39,254 nt of DNA from NCBI GenBank assembly GCA_001823165.1, contig MHTT01000015.1, forward strand, positions 1 to 39,254. The letters run 5' to 3'. Position 1 is the first letter of the stretch. The number at the start of each line of letters is the position of its first letter. Shown piece by piece: positions 29,695 through 37,718 of this stretch. The notes beneath the pieces are model-generated. The model was not told the origin of the DNA. It ran no database searches and saw only the letters and a program-made list of their open reading frames with translations. The translations under genes and the position numbers were made by a program. The stretch comes from Candidatus Wildermuthbacteria bacterium RIFCSPHIGHO2_01_FULL_49_22b. Lineage in GTDB: Bacteria; Patescibacteriota; Minisyncoccia; Minisyncoccales; UBA10102.

Positions 29695-30171
29695 ATGGTG
29701 ATTCTTGGCATAGACCCCGGGACGGCGACAACGGGATATGGAGTGGTGGAAACAACGCCAAAACTCACCTGGGCCGCACACGGCACTATTGACACTCCCA
29801 AAAACAAACCCGCAAAGGACCGTCTTTTGCTGCTGGAACAAGGTCTGCGACAGCTGTTCAAAAAATACAGACCTGACCTGTTGTGTGTGGAACGGCTGTA
29901 TTTTTTCAAAAACGCCAAGACCGCCCTTCCCGTGTCTGAAGCTAAAGGCGTTGTGCTGCTGGTGGCCGCTCACACCAATGTTTCTTTGCGAGAGTTCACC
30001 CCGTTGCAGGCAAAAATGGCGGTGACCGGGTACGGGAAAGCGCAAAAAATCCAGGTTCAGCGCATGGTGCAGCAGATTCTCGGCCTCACGGCTCTTCCGA
30101 GGCCGGATGACGCAGCTGACGCCCTTGCCTTGGCCATTGCGGGCTCGGTATTGACAAGAAGCGGGAAATAG
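29695..30171 (+). CDS. ruvC: crossover junction endodeoxyribonuclease RuvC
   Basis: 158 residues. The RNase H-fold active site is visible: Asp7 in MVILGIDPGTATTGYGVV, Glu in LLCVERLYFFKN, and the C-terminal DDAADALALA pair. The VTGYGKAQKIQVQRMV helix is typical. It resolves Holliday junctions processed by RuvAB as a dimer. The start at 29695 is the usual RuvC N-terminus; a GTG at 29680 in the same frame adds five residues. The promoter of the next gene lies in its last codons. Confidence 0.93.
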   Translation: MVILGIDPGTATTGYGVVETTPKLTWAAHGTIDTPKNKPAKDRLLLLEQGLRQLFKKYRPDLLCVERLYFFKNAKTALPVSEAKGVVLLVAAHTNVSLREFTPLQAKMAVTGYGKAQKIQVQRMVQQILGLTALPRPDDAADALALAIAGSVLTRSGK

Positions 30172-30179
30172 AATATACT
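30151..30179 (+). promoter_or_regulatory. consensus-like sigma70 promoter of the small acidic gene
   Basis: TTGACA (30151-30156), exactly 17 bases, TATACT (30174-30179). This is the best promoter in the window. It leaves a leader of about 70 bases containing a possible stem CCGTTTT/AAAACGG (30208-30214 with 30236-30242). Confidence 0.75.
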
Positions 30180-30255
30180 GGAGAGCGAGGTCACGAGAAA
30201 GGTCGGACCGTTTTCATTAAAAAGAGCTTAAACTTAAAACGGAAACCGAAAAAAC

Positions 30256-30519
30256 ATGATTCTCGACGAAATCAAACTGGCTTCCGCGGTCTTTACCGGA
30301 GAGGAAGAAACCCCTGCCGAGGAGAACACCGAATCTGAAGCTTTTGCCGCCTTATTGGACGGCGAGGAAGAGGATGGTTCCCCTAAAGAGGGGGAAGCCG
30401 AAGCTCCCGCTGCCCTGTTGGACGGCGAGGAAGAGGGTGATGCGAGCACGCCTTCTAAAGAGGGCAACGGCGACGCTCCTGTAGAGCCTGCTGAGGGCAA
30501 CAACGGAGACAACCAGTAA
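30256..30519 (+). CDS. small acidic protein with internal tandem repeat
   Basis: 87 residues, about one third Glu/Asp, with almost no aromatic residues. Two similar blocks (FAALLDGEEEDGSPKEGE and PAALLDGEEEGDASTPSKEG) are also alike at the DNA level, so they arose by tandem duplication of about 63 bases. No domain or signal peptide is seen. The gene stands alone between a near-consensus promoter and a strong terminator, suggesting high expression. No Shine-Dalgarno is clear, but the long leader differs from the leaderless genes around it. The region could alternatively be a non-coding transcript; base composition favours coding. Confidence 0.55.
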   Translation: MILDEIKLASAVFTGEEETPAEENTESEAFAALLDGEEEDGSPKEGEAEAPAALLDGEEEGDASTPSKEGNGDAPVEPAEGNNGDNQ

Positions 30520-30525
30520 ACAAAC

Positions 30526-30554
30526 AAAAAGCCCCGGAATTTCCGGGGCTTTTT
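30526..30554. terminator. bidirectional intrinsic terminator (acidic gene / tyrS)
   Basis: AAAAAGCCCCGGAA and its exact complement surround one base, giving a GC-rich stem with A and T runs on both sides. It serves the plus-strand acidic gene and lies just after the tyrS stop on the minus strand. Confidence 0.92.
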
Positions 30555-30555
30555 G

Positions 30556-31749
30556 TCAGGCAATGCGGACAAACCTCCGCTTGCCAACCTGAATCACAGA
30601 ACCTTCCCGCAACTCAACCAAACTGTTTTCTTGTCTCTGTACCGCGCCGTCCAATCGCACCCCGCCCTGAAAGATAAGGCGGCGCGCCTCGGACTTTGAG
30701 GAAGCGAGCTTCGTTTTCAATAGAATATCCACAAGGGGCTTTCTCCCGCGCAGCCCCCTTGCCTCTTTCATAGCGGAGGGAAGCTGCTTTGCCTGGAATA
30801 CGCGCACAAACTCTTTTTCTGCAAGAGAGGTTGCCTTGGAGCCGTGGCAAGTGGCAACAATCTCTTTCGCTAGTCGGGCCTTGGCTTGTCGCGGATTAAG
30901 TTTTTTTGACTTGATCTGCTGTTCAATCTCTCCAATCTCTTTCTGGGGGATGTTAGTAAGGATCTCAAGACCAGACACAATGCGTTCATCGGGCCATGCC
31001 ATAATTCTGCCGTACATCTCGTTGGGCTTCTCGTCGAGAGGGGCCAGGTTCCCCGCGGTCTTGCCCATTTTTTTGCCAGACGGGTCGGCCAGCAACTTTA
31101 AGGCCAAAACAAACTTCTCTTTGTTTTTTATCCTTTTTAAGAGCGCTCTGCCGGCCAGCATGTTAAACGTCTGGTCGTTGCCCCCAACCTCTGCGTCAAC
31201 ATTCATGGTCACGCTGTCGTAGGCCTGCAATATTGGATACAAAAATTCATGAACGCGGATATCCTTGCCTGCCCGCATTCTTTCTTGGAACATATCCCTT
31301 TCGAGCAGCCCTGCAACGGTAAAGTGAGAGGCTAACTCAAGAAGGTCTTTGAGCTTTAGCTTGCTGGACCATTGTTCATTGTATAAAAACCTGACGTTTG
31401 ATTCCCGAAGGTTGAGGATTTTGCCAATCTGCTTTCTGTAGTCCCTGGCGTTCGCCAAAACCTGCGCGCGAGTCAGTGGTTTCCTCGCCGCGTTTTTGCC
31501 GGTCGGGTCCCCGATGGTGGCAGTAAAATCGCCTATCAGCACAATGATCTCGTGCCCAAGGTCTTGAAACTGGCGCAACTTTCTCAGGCTCACCATGTGT
31601 CCTATATGAAGTTTGCCTGTCGGGTCAATGCCATGGTAAATCCTGAGTTTTTTGCCTGCTCTTAAAACACTCTCCAGCACCTTGCGGCTAGGATAAATAC
31701 GCTCTACCCCCCTTGTTAAAACCTCTTCTATCTGGTTTTGTGCCTCCAT
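30556..31749 (-). CDS. tyrS: tyrosyl-tRNA synthetase
   Basis: 397 residues of the TyrRS class I family. HIGH is present in GKLHIGH, and the KMSKS loop is KKMGKT. GIDPTGKLHIGHMV and VGGNDQTFNMLAGR are family motifs. The C-terminal S4 RNA-binding domain is LLKTKLASSKSEARRLIFQGGVRLDG. It charges tRNA-Tyr with tyrosine. The start at 31749 (MEAQNQIEEVL) is chosen over the in-frame ATG at 31818, which adds an unrelated hydrophobic stretch. TACATT lies 7 bases before it. It is divergent from the PaaX-like gene, 109 bases away. Confidence 0.95.
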   Translation of the reverse strand: MEAQNQIEEVLTRGVERIYPSRKVLESVLRAGKKLRIYHGIDPTGKLHIGHMVSLRKLRQFQDLGHEIIVLIGDFTATIGDPTGKNAARKPLTRAQVLANARDYRKQIGKILNLRESNVRFLYNEQWSSKLKLKDLLELASHFTVAGLLERDMFQERMRAGKDIRVHEFLYPILQAYDSVTMNVDAEVGGNDQTFNMLAGRALLKRIKNKEKFVLALKLLADPSGKKMGKTAGNLAPLDEKPNEMYGRIMAWPDERIVSGLEILTNIPQKEIGEIEQQIKSKKLNPRQAKARLAKEIVATCHGSKATSLAEKEFVRVFQAKQLPSAMKEARGLRGRKPLVDILLKTKLASSKSEARRLIFQGGVRLDGAVQRQENSLVELREGSVIQVGKRRFVRIA

Positions 31750-31823
31750 AGCAGAAAATGTACCATTTTTGAAGCAATAAAGCAAAGTTTGCTGTAAAAG
31801 GGTGGTCCTTACAAACATCGCTT

Positions 31824-31858
31824 CCCCTCAAACTTGTACAGGTGTATAATATTGAGGG
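31824..31858. promoter_or_regulatory. operator-like repeat O1 with -10 of the PaaX-like gene
   Basis: 35 bases bounded by the inverted arms CCCTCAA / TTGAGGG, with ACAGGTGTA in the middle. TATAAT (31845-31850) sits between the arms, 8 bases before the ATG. A second copy of equal length lies at 32460; 26 of 35 positions agree. Confidence 0.6.
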
Positions 31859-32437
31859 ATGACATTTTCTAAATATTATTTGAAGCAGCCAAAGCAAAAA
31901 ATTGTGCAAGATATTTTACTCTTGCTTTTGGTGGGCGGGGCACTGGTGCTAAGCGGAGCTTCCCCTTCCCTTGCTACCGGTCTTTGGAAAAATCTTGGCA
32001 AAAAGAAAAAATATCGTAAAAAGAGCGTGGAAAACGCGTTCTCCCGTCTGAAAAAACAGGGCTGCCTGGAAATTCAGAAAAGCGGGCACCAAGTTTCTAT
32101 CGCGCTCACAAAAGAAGGGCGCATAAAAGCGGGGAAGTTTCAAATCAATCATCTTGAAATACAACGCCCCAAAAAGTGGGACAGAAAATGGCGCGTAGTT
32201 ATTTTTGATATTATAGAAAATGGTCCTGGCCGCACTAAACGCAATGGCTTGCGGGGATTTTTGTTCCGCTTGGGGTTTTGGCGCCTCCAGCATAGCGTAT
32301 GGATTCATCCTTTTGACTGCACACAGGAACTTGCTCTTCTAAGAGAGTTTTTTGGCCTTACCACAAAAGAAGTGCGGCTTCTTGTTGTAGAAGCATTCGA
32401 AGGAGAGGGTGCGCTCAAAGAGATATTTGAACTTTAG
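31859..32437 (+). CDS. PaaX-like / Cas2-fold transcriptional regulator
   Basis: 192 residues. The N-terminal half contains a hydrophobic stretch and a winged-helix pattern (YRKKSVENAFSRLKKQGCLEIQKSGHQVSIALTKEG). The C-terminal half KWRVVIFDI-type sequence, then KRNGLRGFLFRLGFWRLQHSVWIHPFDCTQEL, is the ferredoxin-like domain shared by PaaX C-termini and Cas2. No CRISPR array or cas genes are here, so a regulator is far more likely than a Cas2. It is framed by two matching operator-like repeats, which suggests autoregulation and possibly control of the downstream penicillin-binding protein. The translation appears leaderless. Confidence 0.72.
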   Translation: MTFSKYYLKQPKQKIVQDILLLLLVGGALVLSGASPSLATGLWKNLGKKKKYRKKSVENAFSRLKKQGCLEIQKSGHQVSIALTKEGRIKAGKFQINHLEIQRPKKWDRKWRVVIFDIIENGPGRTKRNGLRGFLFRLGFWRLQHSVWIHPFDCTQELALLREFFGLTTKEVRLLVVEAFEGEGALKEIFEL

Positions 32438-32459
32438 GGGGATGATGGTGGTGCCCCTA

Positions 32460-32494
32460 CCCCTCAATTTGAGACAGGTGTAAGGTTTTGAGGG
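32460..32494. promoter_or_regulatory. operator-like repeat O2 upstream of the penicillin-binding protein gene
   Basis: The same 35-base layout as O1 (CCCTCAA / TTGAGGG arms, central ACAGGTGTA), but without a TATAAT: that position reads TAAGGT. It lies 41 bases before the -35 candidate of the PBP gene. Confidence 0.55.
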
Positions 32495-32535
32495 ACTATC
32501 GTTCTGCTTTTGCGGGCGTGTTTTATTTTTTCTCA

Positions 32536-32564
32536 TTGCGAAAGGGGGCAAAATGTGGTATTTT
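32536..32564 (+). promoter_or_regulatory. candidate promoter of the class A PBP gene
   Basis: TTGCGA (32536-32541), a 17-base spacer and TATTTT (32559-32564), 11 bases before the ATG at 32576. There is no Shine-Dalgarno. Confidence 0.35.
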
Positions 32565-32575
32565 TAATTCTTGAA

Positions 32576-34513
32576 ATGGCGAGGTGGCGCTACAAAAAAA
32601 CATATCAGAAGAAATTCCTGTTGCTTTCCCTGCTGGCGCAGGCTGTTCTTTTTTTGGTTTTGCTTGCGCTCCTGGCAGGAATAGGGATTTTTGTGTACTA
32701 CGCAAAAGACCTGCCGCGTCCGGAAAACCTCGGCGAGGTGTCTTTCGCAAGGCCCACCAAAATCTACGACCGGACAGGCAGGGTCCTGCTCTATGAGGTG
32801 TATGGAGAAGAAAAGCGCGAATTTGCCCCCCTGCGAGAAATCTCCTCTTTTCTTCCCTTGGCCGTGATTGCAGCTGAAGACCAAAACTTCTACTCGCACT
32901 TTGGGGTGGACCTTAAAGGCGTGGCCAGGGCTGTGCTGCGCAACCTAAGCATGCTACAAGCGGCCCAGGGCGCCTCCACTATTACCCAGCAGCTGGCCCG
33001 CACGGTGCTCTTGAGCCGCGAGAAAACCTTGGGGCGCAAGGTCAGGGAACTCATTCTTACGCTGGAGCTGGAGCGCCAGTACTCAAAGGACGAAATCATG
33101 GAGTTCTATCTCAACCACATCCCCTGGGGCGGTAATTCCTATGGAGCTGGAGCCGCCTCCCAGGCATATTTTGAAAAGCCCCCTTCAGCCCTCACCCTGG
33201 CAGAATCTGCAGCGCTGGCTGCCATGATACAGGCGCCCACCCGCTATTCGCCTTTCGGCAACCACCAAGACGAGCTTTTAGCTAGAAAGGACTTTATGCT
33301 GGAACGCATGGCCCAGCTCGGTTTTGTGTCGCACGAGGAGGAGCAGGAAGCAAAAAAAGAAGAACTTGTGTTTGCCGTCTCCGGGACAAGCCAGAAAGCC
33401 CCCCACTTTGTTCTTGACGTGGTGGATTCTCTGCTCTCCCGCTATGGAGAGGACTTTCTGCGAGAGAACGGACTCAAGGTTATAACAACCCTGGACTGGG
33501 AAATGCAAAAGGCCGCTGAGGAGGCGGTGTCGGCCCTTGCGGAACGAAACGAGTTTTTCAACGCATACAACGCGGGGCTCGTCGCCATGAACCCCCAGAC
33601 AGGAGAGATTCTTGCCCTGGTCGGTTCCAGGGGCTGGTCAGAGGAATCCTACCCCGCAGGATGCGTTTCTGGCAAGAACTGTCTGTTTGACCCCAAGGTA
33701 AATGTTGTCTCATATCTCCAGGGCAGGCAGCCAGGTTCAGCTTTCAAACCCTTTGTGTACGCAGTCGCTTTTGAAAAAGGGGCAGATGACACAACCATTG
33801 TTGAGGACGTGGAAACCAATTTCGGGATATGGGGGGGCAAGGAGTATATCCCTCAAAACTACGATGGAAAGTTTCGGGGCCCAGTCACCTTACGGCAGGC
33901 CCTGGCGCAATCTTTGAATATTCCTTCCATAAAGGTGCTGCTTGACTTAGCCGGACTCAAAGACAGTATTGAAAGGGCAAAGGAGCTTGGCATCACCACC
34001 CTAAAAGACCCTTCCAACTATGGGCCCTCCTTGGTGCTTGGAGGAGGAGAGGTTTATTTGCTGGACATGGTAACCGCCTACAGCGTGTTTGCCACGGAGG
34101 GGAAACGGGTATATCCCTCTGCCGTCCTCTCGGTGGAGGACTCTCAAGGAAGAAATCTTTGGGGGAATAAGAATGGCACAGCCCAGATTATGGAACCCGC
34201 AGTTGCAAGGCTCATCACCAGCATTCTTTCAGATGAGGAAGCCAGGGCCCCTATATTTGGCCGCGCCTTTTCGCTTTTGGTCCCCGGATACGAGGTTGCG
34301 GTAAAAACAGGAACGACCCAGGAATACCGGGACGCATGGACCATAGGGTATACAAAAGACCTGGTTGCCGGGGTTTGGGTGGGCAATAATGACAATACCG
34401 CAATGACCAACGCTGCGGGCTCTGTGGTTGGAGCCCCCATCTGGAACCAGTTCATGAGAGAAGCCCTTGCTTCGCTTGAAAGCTCAAAGTCCCAATTTCA
34501 AAATCCAAAATAA
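32576..34513 (+). CDS. class A penicillin-binding protein (PBP1A-like)
   Basis: 645 residues, bifunctional cell-wall synthase. A basic cytoplasmic tail and one TM helix (about 15-43) come first. The glycosyltransferase domain has IAAEDQNFYSHFGVD (catalytic Glu), GASTITQQLARTVLL, RKVRELILTLELER and EFYLNHIPWGGNSYGAGAASQ. The transpeptidase has SAFK (SxxK) in GSAFKPFVYA, SLN (SxN) and KTGT. YPSAVL is typical, and the C-terminus is short. It polymerises and crosslinks peptidoglycan outside the membrane. It starts at 32576 (MARWRYKKTY); the 22 residues before this ATG in the frame are not conserved. Confidence 0.95.
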   Translation: MARWRYKKTYQKKFLLLSLLAQAVLFLVLLALLAGIGIFVYYAKDLPRPENLGEVSFARPTKIYDRTGRVLLYEVYGEEKREFAPLREISSFLPLAVIAAEDQNFYSHFGVDLKGVARAVLRNLSMLQAAQGASTITQQLARTVLLSREKTLGRKVRELILTLELERQYSKDEIMEFYLNHIPWGGNSYGAGAASQAYFEKPPSALTLAESAALAAMIQAPTRYSPFGNHQDELLARKDFMLERMAQLGFVSHEEEQEAKKEELVFAVSGTSQKAPHFVLDVVDSLLSRYGEDFLRENGLKVITTLDWEMQKAAEEAVSALAERNEFFNAYNAGLVAMNPQTGEILALVGSRGWSEESYPAGCVSGKNCLFDPKVNVVSYLQGRQPGSAFKPFVYAVAFEKGADDTTIVEDVETNFGIWGGKEYIPQNYDGKFRGPVTLRQALAQSLNIPSIKVLLDLAGLKDSIERAKELGITTLKDPSNYGPSLVLGGGEVYLLDMVTAYSVFATEGKRVYPSAVLSVEDSQGRNLWGNKNGTAQIMEPAVARLITSILSDEEARAPIFGRAFSLLVPGYEVAVKTGTTQEYRDAWTIGYTKDLVAGVWVGNNDNTAMTNAAGSVVGAPIWNQFMREALASLESSKSQFQNPK

Positions 34514-34567
34514 ATTCAAATCTCCAATTTTTAATTTTTAAAACATTGTGGATTTTGTGCTTTGGAT

Positions 34568-35695
34568 TTATGCTTTCACGGGCATGACAACGTACAGGTA
34601 ACGCTCCTTGCTTGCGGGCCGAATGAGGGCCGGGGCATCCTCCCCGCCAAACCCAATGTCTACCTCGTGCGCTTTCATGTTAGACAGACCCTCTAAAAGA
34701 AACCTCCAATTAAAAGAAATGTCTAGCGGTTTGCCCGACACTTCCGAGGCTAGAAAGGAGGCATGGCGCCCCGTGTCAGAGGACTGGGCGGAAATGTGCA
34801 GTCCTTTCCTTTTTGGGTCTGTCGCCACTTTGACATCTTGTATTTTCCCGGAGAACACCGAGGCTGCTTTCAGACGCGAGATAAACTCCTGTCTTCCCGC
34901 TCGCGCTTTTGCGGCAAACTCCCGGGGAATCACATCCTGGTATTGGGGATAATCCCCCTCAATCAGGCGCGACACAACCTGAAGGGACACATGCTGCGCC
35001 TTCTCTTTTGAAGAATAGTCAAACAGCGCCTGGCTCGAGGACAGATAGAGCCGGGTCTTCTCGGGAAAGCCCCCCGCAATGGACACAAGTTCTCGCGCCG
35101 TCTTTTGGGGAAGAATGAAAGAGGCCTGTGCAACACAGGGCTTGTGGAGGTCAAGGGTTTTTTCTGCCAGGCGAAAACTGTCGGTGGCCGCAACCTTTAT
35201 CTCTTCTTTGAGAATCTGAATAAACACCCCTGAGATTTCGGGGCGCGCCTGGTTTTGCCCGGTCATGCCCACAACCTGGTTGAGTCCAGCGCAAAACTCT
35301 CCCGTCTCAAGCTCCACGGGCTCTTCTGTCCCCTGCAGGGAAGGGATGATAGGGAAGTCCTCTATGGCCAGGGTTTTCAGGGCTGTTTGGTGTTCTTTGG
35401 ATTCCACCCTAAGCTCCCCTGCTACTACAACAAGGGTGACTTCTTTTTCTTCAAGCGCGCTTACAACCTGAGAAAACAGACGCGAGGGTACCACAACGCA
35501 TCCCTCTTTTTCGGTCTCTGCTAGAACCTTATAGCGAATGCCTATTTCCAGGTCTGTAGCCGAGAACTCAACAGTGTTTTTCTCGGCCTTCATTGCAACT
35601 GCCCCTAGGGCAGGAAGCGCAGACCCTTTGGCAGCTATCCGTTCCACAATCCCCAGGGCTTGTTTTAGATTTTCCTTTAGAAGTTTAATTTTCAT
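34568..35695 (-). CDS. dnaN: DNA polymerase III sliding clamp (beta subunit)
   Basis: 375 residues, forming a ring-shaped processivity clamp. MKIKLLKENLKQALGIVERIAAK is the start of domain 1. The three-domain repeat is visible through FSATDLEIGIRY, SGVFIQILKEEIKVAATDSFRLAEKTL and the C-terminal GGEDAPALIRPASKERYLYVVMPVKA (family: DPVLIRP...YVVMPMRL). The minus-strand leader is AT-rich with TATATA near the ATG. The order dnaA then dnaN, both leftward, is the classic origin arrangement. Confidence 0.95.
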   Translation of the reverse strand: MKIKLLKENLKQALGIVERIAAKGSALPALGAVAMKAEKNTVEFSATDLEIGIRYKVLAETEKEGCVVVPSRLFSQVVSALEEKEVTLVVVAGELRVESKEHQTALKTLAIEDFPIIPSLQGTEEPVELETGEFCAGLNQVVGMTGQNQARPEISGVFIQILKEEIKVAATDSFRLAEKTLDLHKPCVAQASFILPQKTARELVSIAGGFPEKTRLYLSSSQALFDYSSKEKAQHVSLQVVSRLIEGDYPQYQDVIPREFAAKARAGRQEFISRLKAASVFSGKIQDVKVATDPKRKGLHISAQSSDTGRHASFLASEVSGKPLDISFNWRFLLEGLSNMKAHEVDIGFGGEDAPALIRPASKERYLYVVMPVKA

Positions 35696-35847
35696 TAAGT
35701 ATATATATATTTATTACACTTAGGTGTGTGCAAAACTACAAGGCCCTCTGTATGTACAGCAAAAATCTTAGGGGGAACAGTGGGGAGAAAAACAAGGAAG
35801 GAGGCAGAGAGGAACGCGAGGTAAAACTTTCCCCCATATTATCCACT
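35696..35847. other. dnaA-dnaN intergenic region with DnaA-box-like sites
   Basis: About 140 gene-free bases plus the dnaA stop region. TTATCCACT (35839-35847, 8 of 9 to the DnaA box) overlaps the dnaA stop codon. TTTTGCACA (minus strand, 35735-35727) also fits the TTWTNCACA form. A run of alternating TA (35700-35710) adjoins dnaN. It may be part of the replication origin or the dnaN promoter. Confidence 0.4.
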
Positions 35848-37194
35848 ATATATGCGCTGGCGTATTAAGGAGATTTCATCAACCAGGGCCTCGGATCCCT
35901 GGAGTTCCTTGGAGATTTTCTCGCAGGCGTAAATGGCGGTGGTATGATCTTTGCCCCCGAATTTCTTGCCAATGAACGGATAAGACCCCCGGAGCTCCTC
36001 TCTTAATAGATACATTGCAATCTGGCGGGGCCGCACCACCTCTTTTTTACGCGAGGGGGACGAAAGATCCTTCTCTCTCAAGTCGTAAAACTCAGCTACC
36101 GCCTGAAGAATCTTTTTAGGGCTTGCAATTCTGTTTGGATTTTGAATAACCGTGTGCAACAGGGGCTTGGCCTCCGCCAGCGTCGGAATCTTGCTGGAGT
36201 TGAGCCGAGAGAACGCAGCCAAACGATTAAGGGCTCCTTCCAACTCGCGGATGTTTCGTTGAATGTGAGAGGCAATGTAATCCAGCACCTCCTCGTCTAA
36301 GGAAAGTTCCTTTTCTTGCATCTTGGCTTTCAGTATGGCCACCCTGGTTTCATAATCGGGCAAAGACACATCAGCTATCATACCTCCCTCAAACCGGGAC
36401 CTGAGGCGCTCCTCTAGGGCCGGGATTGCTTTTGGCGGACGGTCCGAGGAAAAGACAATCTGCTTTCCCGCCTCATAAAGGGTGTTGAAAGTATGGAACA
36501 GCTCTTCCTGGGTTTTGTCCTTCCCGGCTAAAAACTGTACGTCATCTATGATTAAAACATCCAGGTCCCGATACAGGGCGCGCAGGGTGTCCATGTTCTT
36601 GTTGCGTATGGCAGAGACCACGCCCGAGGTAAAGCGCTCCGAAGACATATACTTAAGCTTTGTGGCGGAGGAGTCCTTGATGATGTGGTTGCCCACGGCC
36701 TGCAGGAGATGGGTCTTGCCAAGTCCTACTCCTCCGTAGATAAAGAGGGGGTTATACACACTCCCAGGATTCTTGACGATGGCGAGGGATGCCGCATGCG
36801 CCAACTCGTTGAACGGCCCCACGATGAAATTGTCAAAGGTATAGCGGGGATTGAGGTTGGTTGAGCGGTCTACCTTAAACTCGGGGAATTCCAGCTGGTC
36901 TTCTTCCCTGGCAGCGCTTCGGGGAGGGGCCTCCCTCGGCTTTTGCTGCGCTCGCTCTACGGTATAGCGGATTTCCCGCACCTCTCCATCCAAGCTCCTG
37001 ATTGCCTGGAAAATAATTTTGTTGTATTTATGCTCCAGCCACTCTTTGGAAAAGTTGTTGGGCACAGAAACAAAAAGAGTTCCCTCTTTTTTTGAGAGGA
37101 TGAAGGTGTTCTTGAGCCAGGTTGCGAAATTGGCAGGGGAGATTTTGAATTGGAGTTGGGCAAGGGTCGCCTGCCACAATTCTTCCTTATTCAT
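35839..37194 (-). CDS. dnaA: chromosomal replication initiator DnaA
   Basis: 451 residues. Domain I is EELWQATLAQLQFKISPANFATWLKNTFI; a short linker follows. The AAA+ domain opens NPRYTFDNFIVGPFNELAHAA, with Walker A GGVGLGKTHLLQA, Walker B LIIDDVQFL and sensor FSSDRPP. Domain IV carries the DnaA signature RPRQIAMYLLREELRGSYPFIGKKFGGKDHTTAIYA that binds DnaA boxes. It starts at 37194. The upstream promoter TTGCCC-17-TATAAT gives a leader of about 26 bases. Its stop codon is part of a DnaA-box-like site, so it may help mark the origin. Confidence 0.97.
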   Translation of the reverse strand: MNKEELWQATLAQLQFKISPANFATWLKNTFILSKKEGTLFVSVPNNFSKEWLEHKYNKIIFQAIRSLDGEVREIRYTVERAQQKPREAPPRSAAREEDQLEFPEFKVDRSTNLNPRYTFDNFIVGPFNELAHAASLAIVKNPGSVYNPLFIYGGVGLGKTHLLQAVGNHIIKDSSATKLKYMSSERFTSGVVSAIRNKNMDTLRALYRDLDVLIIDDVQFLAGKDKTQEELFHTFNTLYEAGKQIVFSSDRPPKAIPALEERLRSRFEGGMIADVSLPDYETRVAILKAKMQEKELSLDEEVLDYIASHIQRNIRELEGALNRLAAFSRLNSSKIPTLAEAKPLLHTVIQNPNRIASPKKILQAVAEFYDLREKDLSSPSRKKEVVRPRQIAMYLLREELRGSYPFIGKKFGGKDHTTAIYACEKISKELQGSEALVDEISLIRQRIYSG

Positions 37195-37460
37195 GATTCA
37201 TTGCAACGGGTTTATGGTACCTTCCCATTATACTGAAATGCAAGGGGCAGGGCAAAGCCCCGATTAAAACAAGGGTCCATGTGCACAATCTGGGGAAAAG
37301 CTGGGGGTAAAAAGCCAACTGCTTGGCTTTTGCGGGTTTGCTTTGGAAAACCGCCGAAGACAAATCGTTTTTTAAAGCATGCACCTTTATAGACACGAGC
37401 CCTCCTTTGGTATATAGTCGTGAATATGAGTCCTGTCAGAGATTGCTCCAATACCAATTC
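37195..37460. other. putative origin region between dnaA and the rpmH operon
   Basis: 266 bases between divergent dnaA and the GIY-YIG/rpmH operon. It contains TTGTGCACA on the minus strand (37288-37280, 8 of 9 to TTATNCACA), two weaker TTTTxCCCCA-like matches at about 37290-37310, and the dnaA promoter. There is no strong AT-rich unwinding element, so the exact oriC is unresolved. Confidence 0.4.
37227..37255 (-). promoter_or_regulatory. candidate dnaA promoter
   Basis: On the minus strand TTGCCC (37255-37250), a 17-base spacer and a perfect TATAAT (37232-37227), about 33 bases before the dnaA ATG. Confidence 0.5.
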
Positions 37461-37718
37461 GTGTTTTGCGTTTATATCCTCCAAGGTAAGAATAAACGAT
37501 GGTATACGGGCTCTGCCAGCGATTTACGGAAACGCTTCAACGAACACAATGCGAGGCAACGTGGTTGCATAAAACAAAAAGGCCCACGGGAGCTTATTTG
37601 CTACGAAGCATGTCTTCATGAACAAGGTGCAAGGTCAAGAGAGATATATCTTAAATCCGGCATAGGGAAGCGCTACCTAAAAAACAGGTTGAAGCGTTTT
37701 CTATCTCTAACGGGATGA
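37461..37718 (+). CDS. GIY-YIG nuclease-domain protein
   Basis: 85 residues from a GTG at 37461. The single domain opens [30 protein letters not shown], with VYI as the GIY and YTG as the YIG strand, followed by the conserved Arg (DLRKRF) and His. The later [25 protein letters not shown] has the catalytic Glu in the E-x-x-x-K-x-G position of UPF0213-like proteins. The start is uncertain (TTG at 37443 is also possible). Its TGA overlaps the rpmH ATG by 4 bases, an unusual place for such a gene. Cellular role unknown; standalone family members are thought to be nucleases. Confidence 0.8.
   Translation: MFCVYILQGKNKRWYTGSASDLRKRFNEHNARQRGCIKQKGPRELICYEACLHEQGARSREIYLKSGIGKRYLKNRLKRFLSLTG

Noticed and set aside
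31859-32437. Cas2
   Set aside because: The C-terminal fold is Cas2-like, but the protein has an N-terminal winged-helix-like half and there is no CRISPR array or other cas gene in the window.
37323-37460. Longer N-terminus of the GIY-YIG protein
   Set aside because: The extra 46 residues have no domain resemblance and would cover the origin/promoter region; family members start a few residues before the GIY strand.
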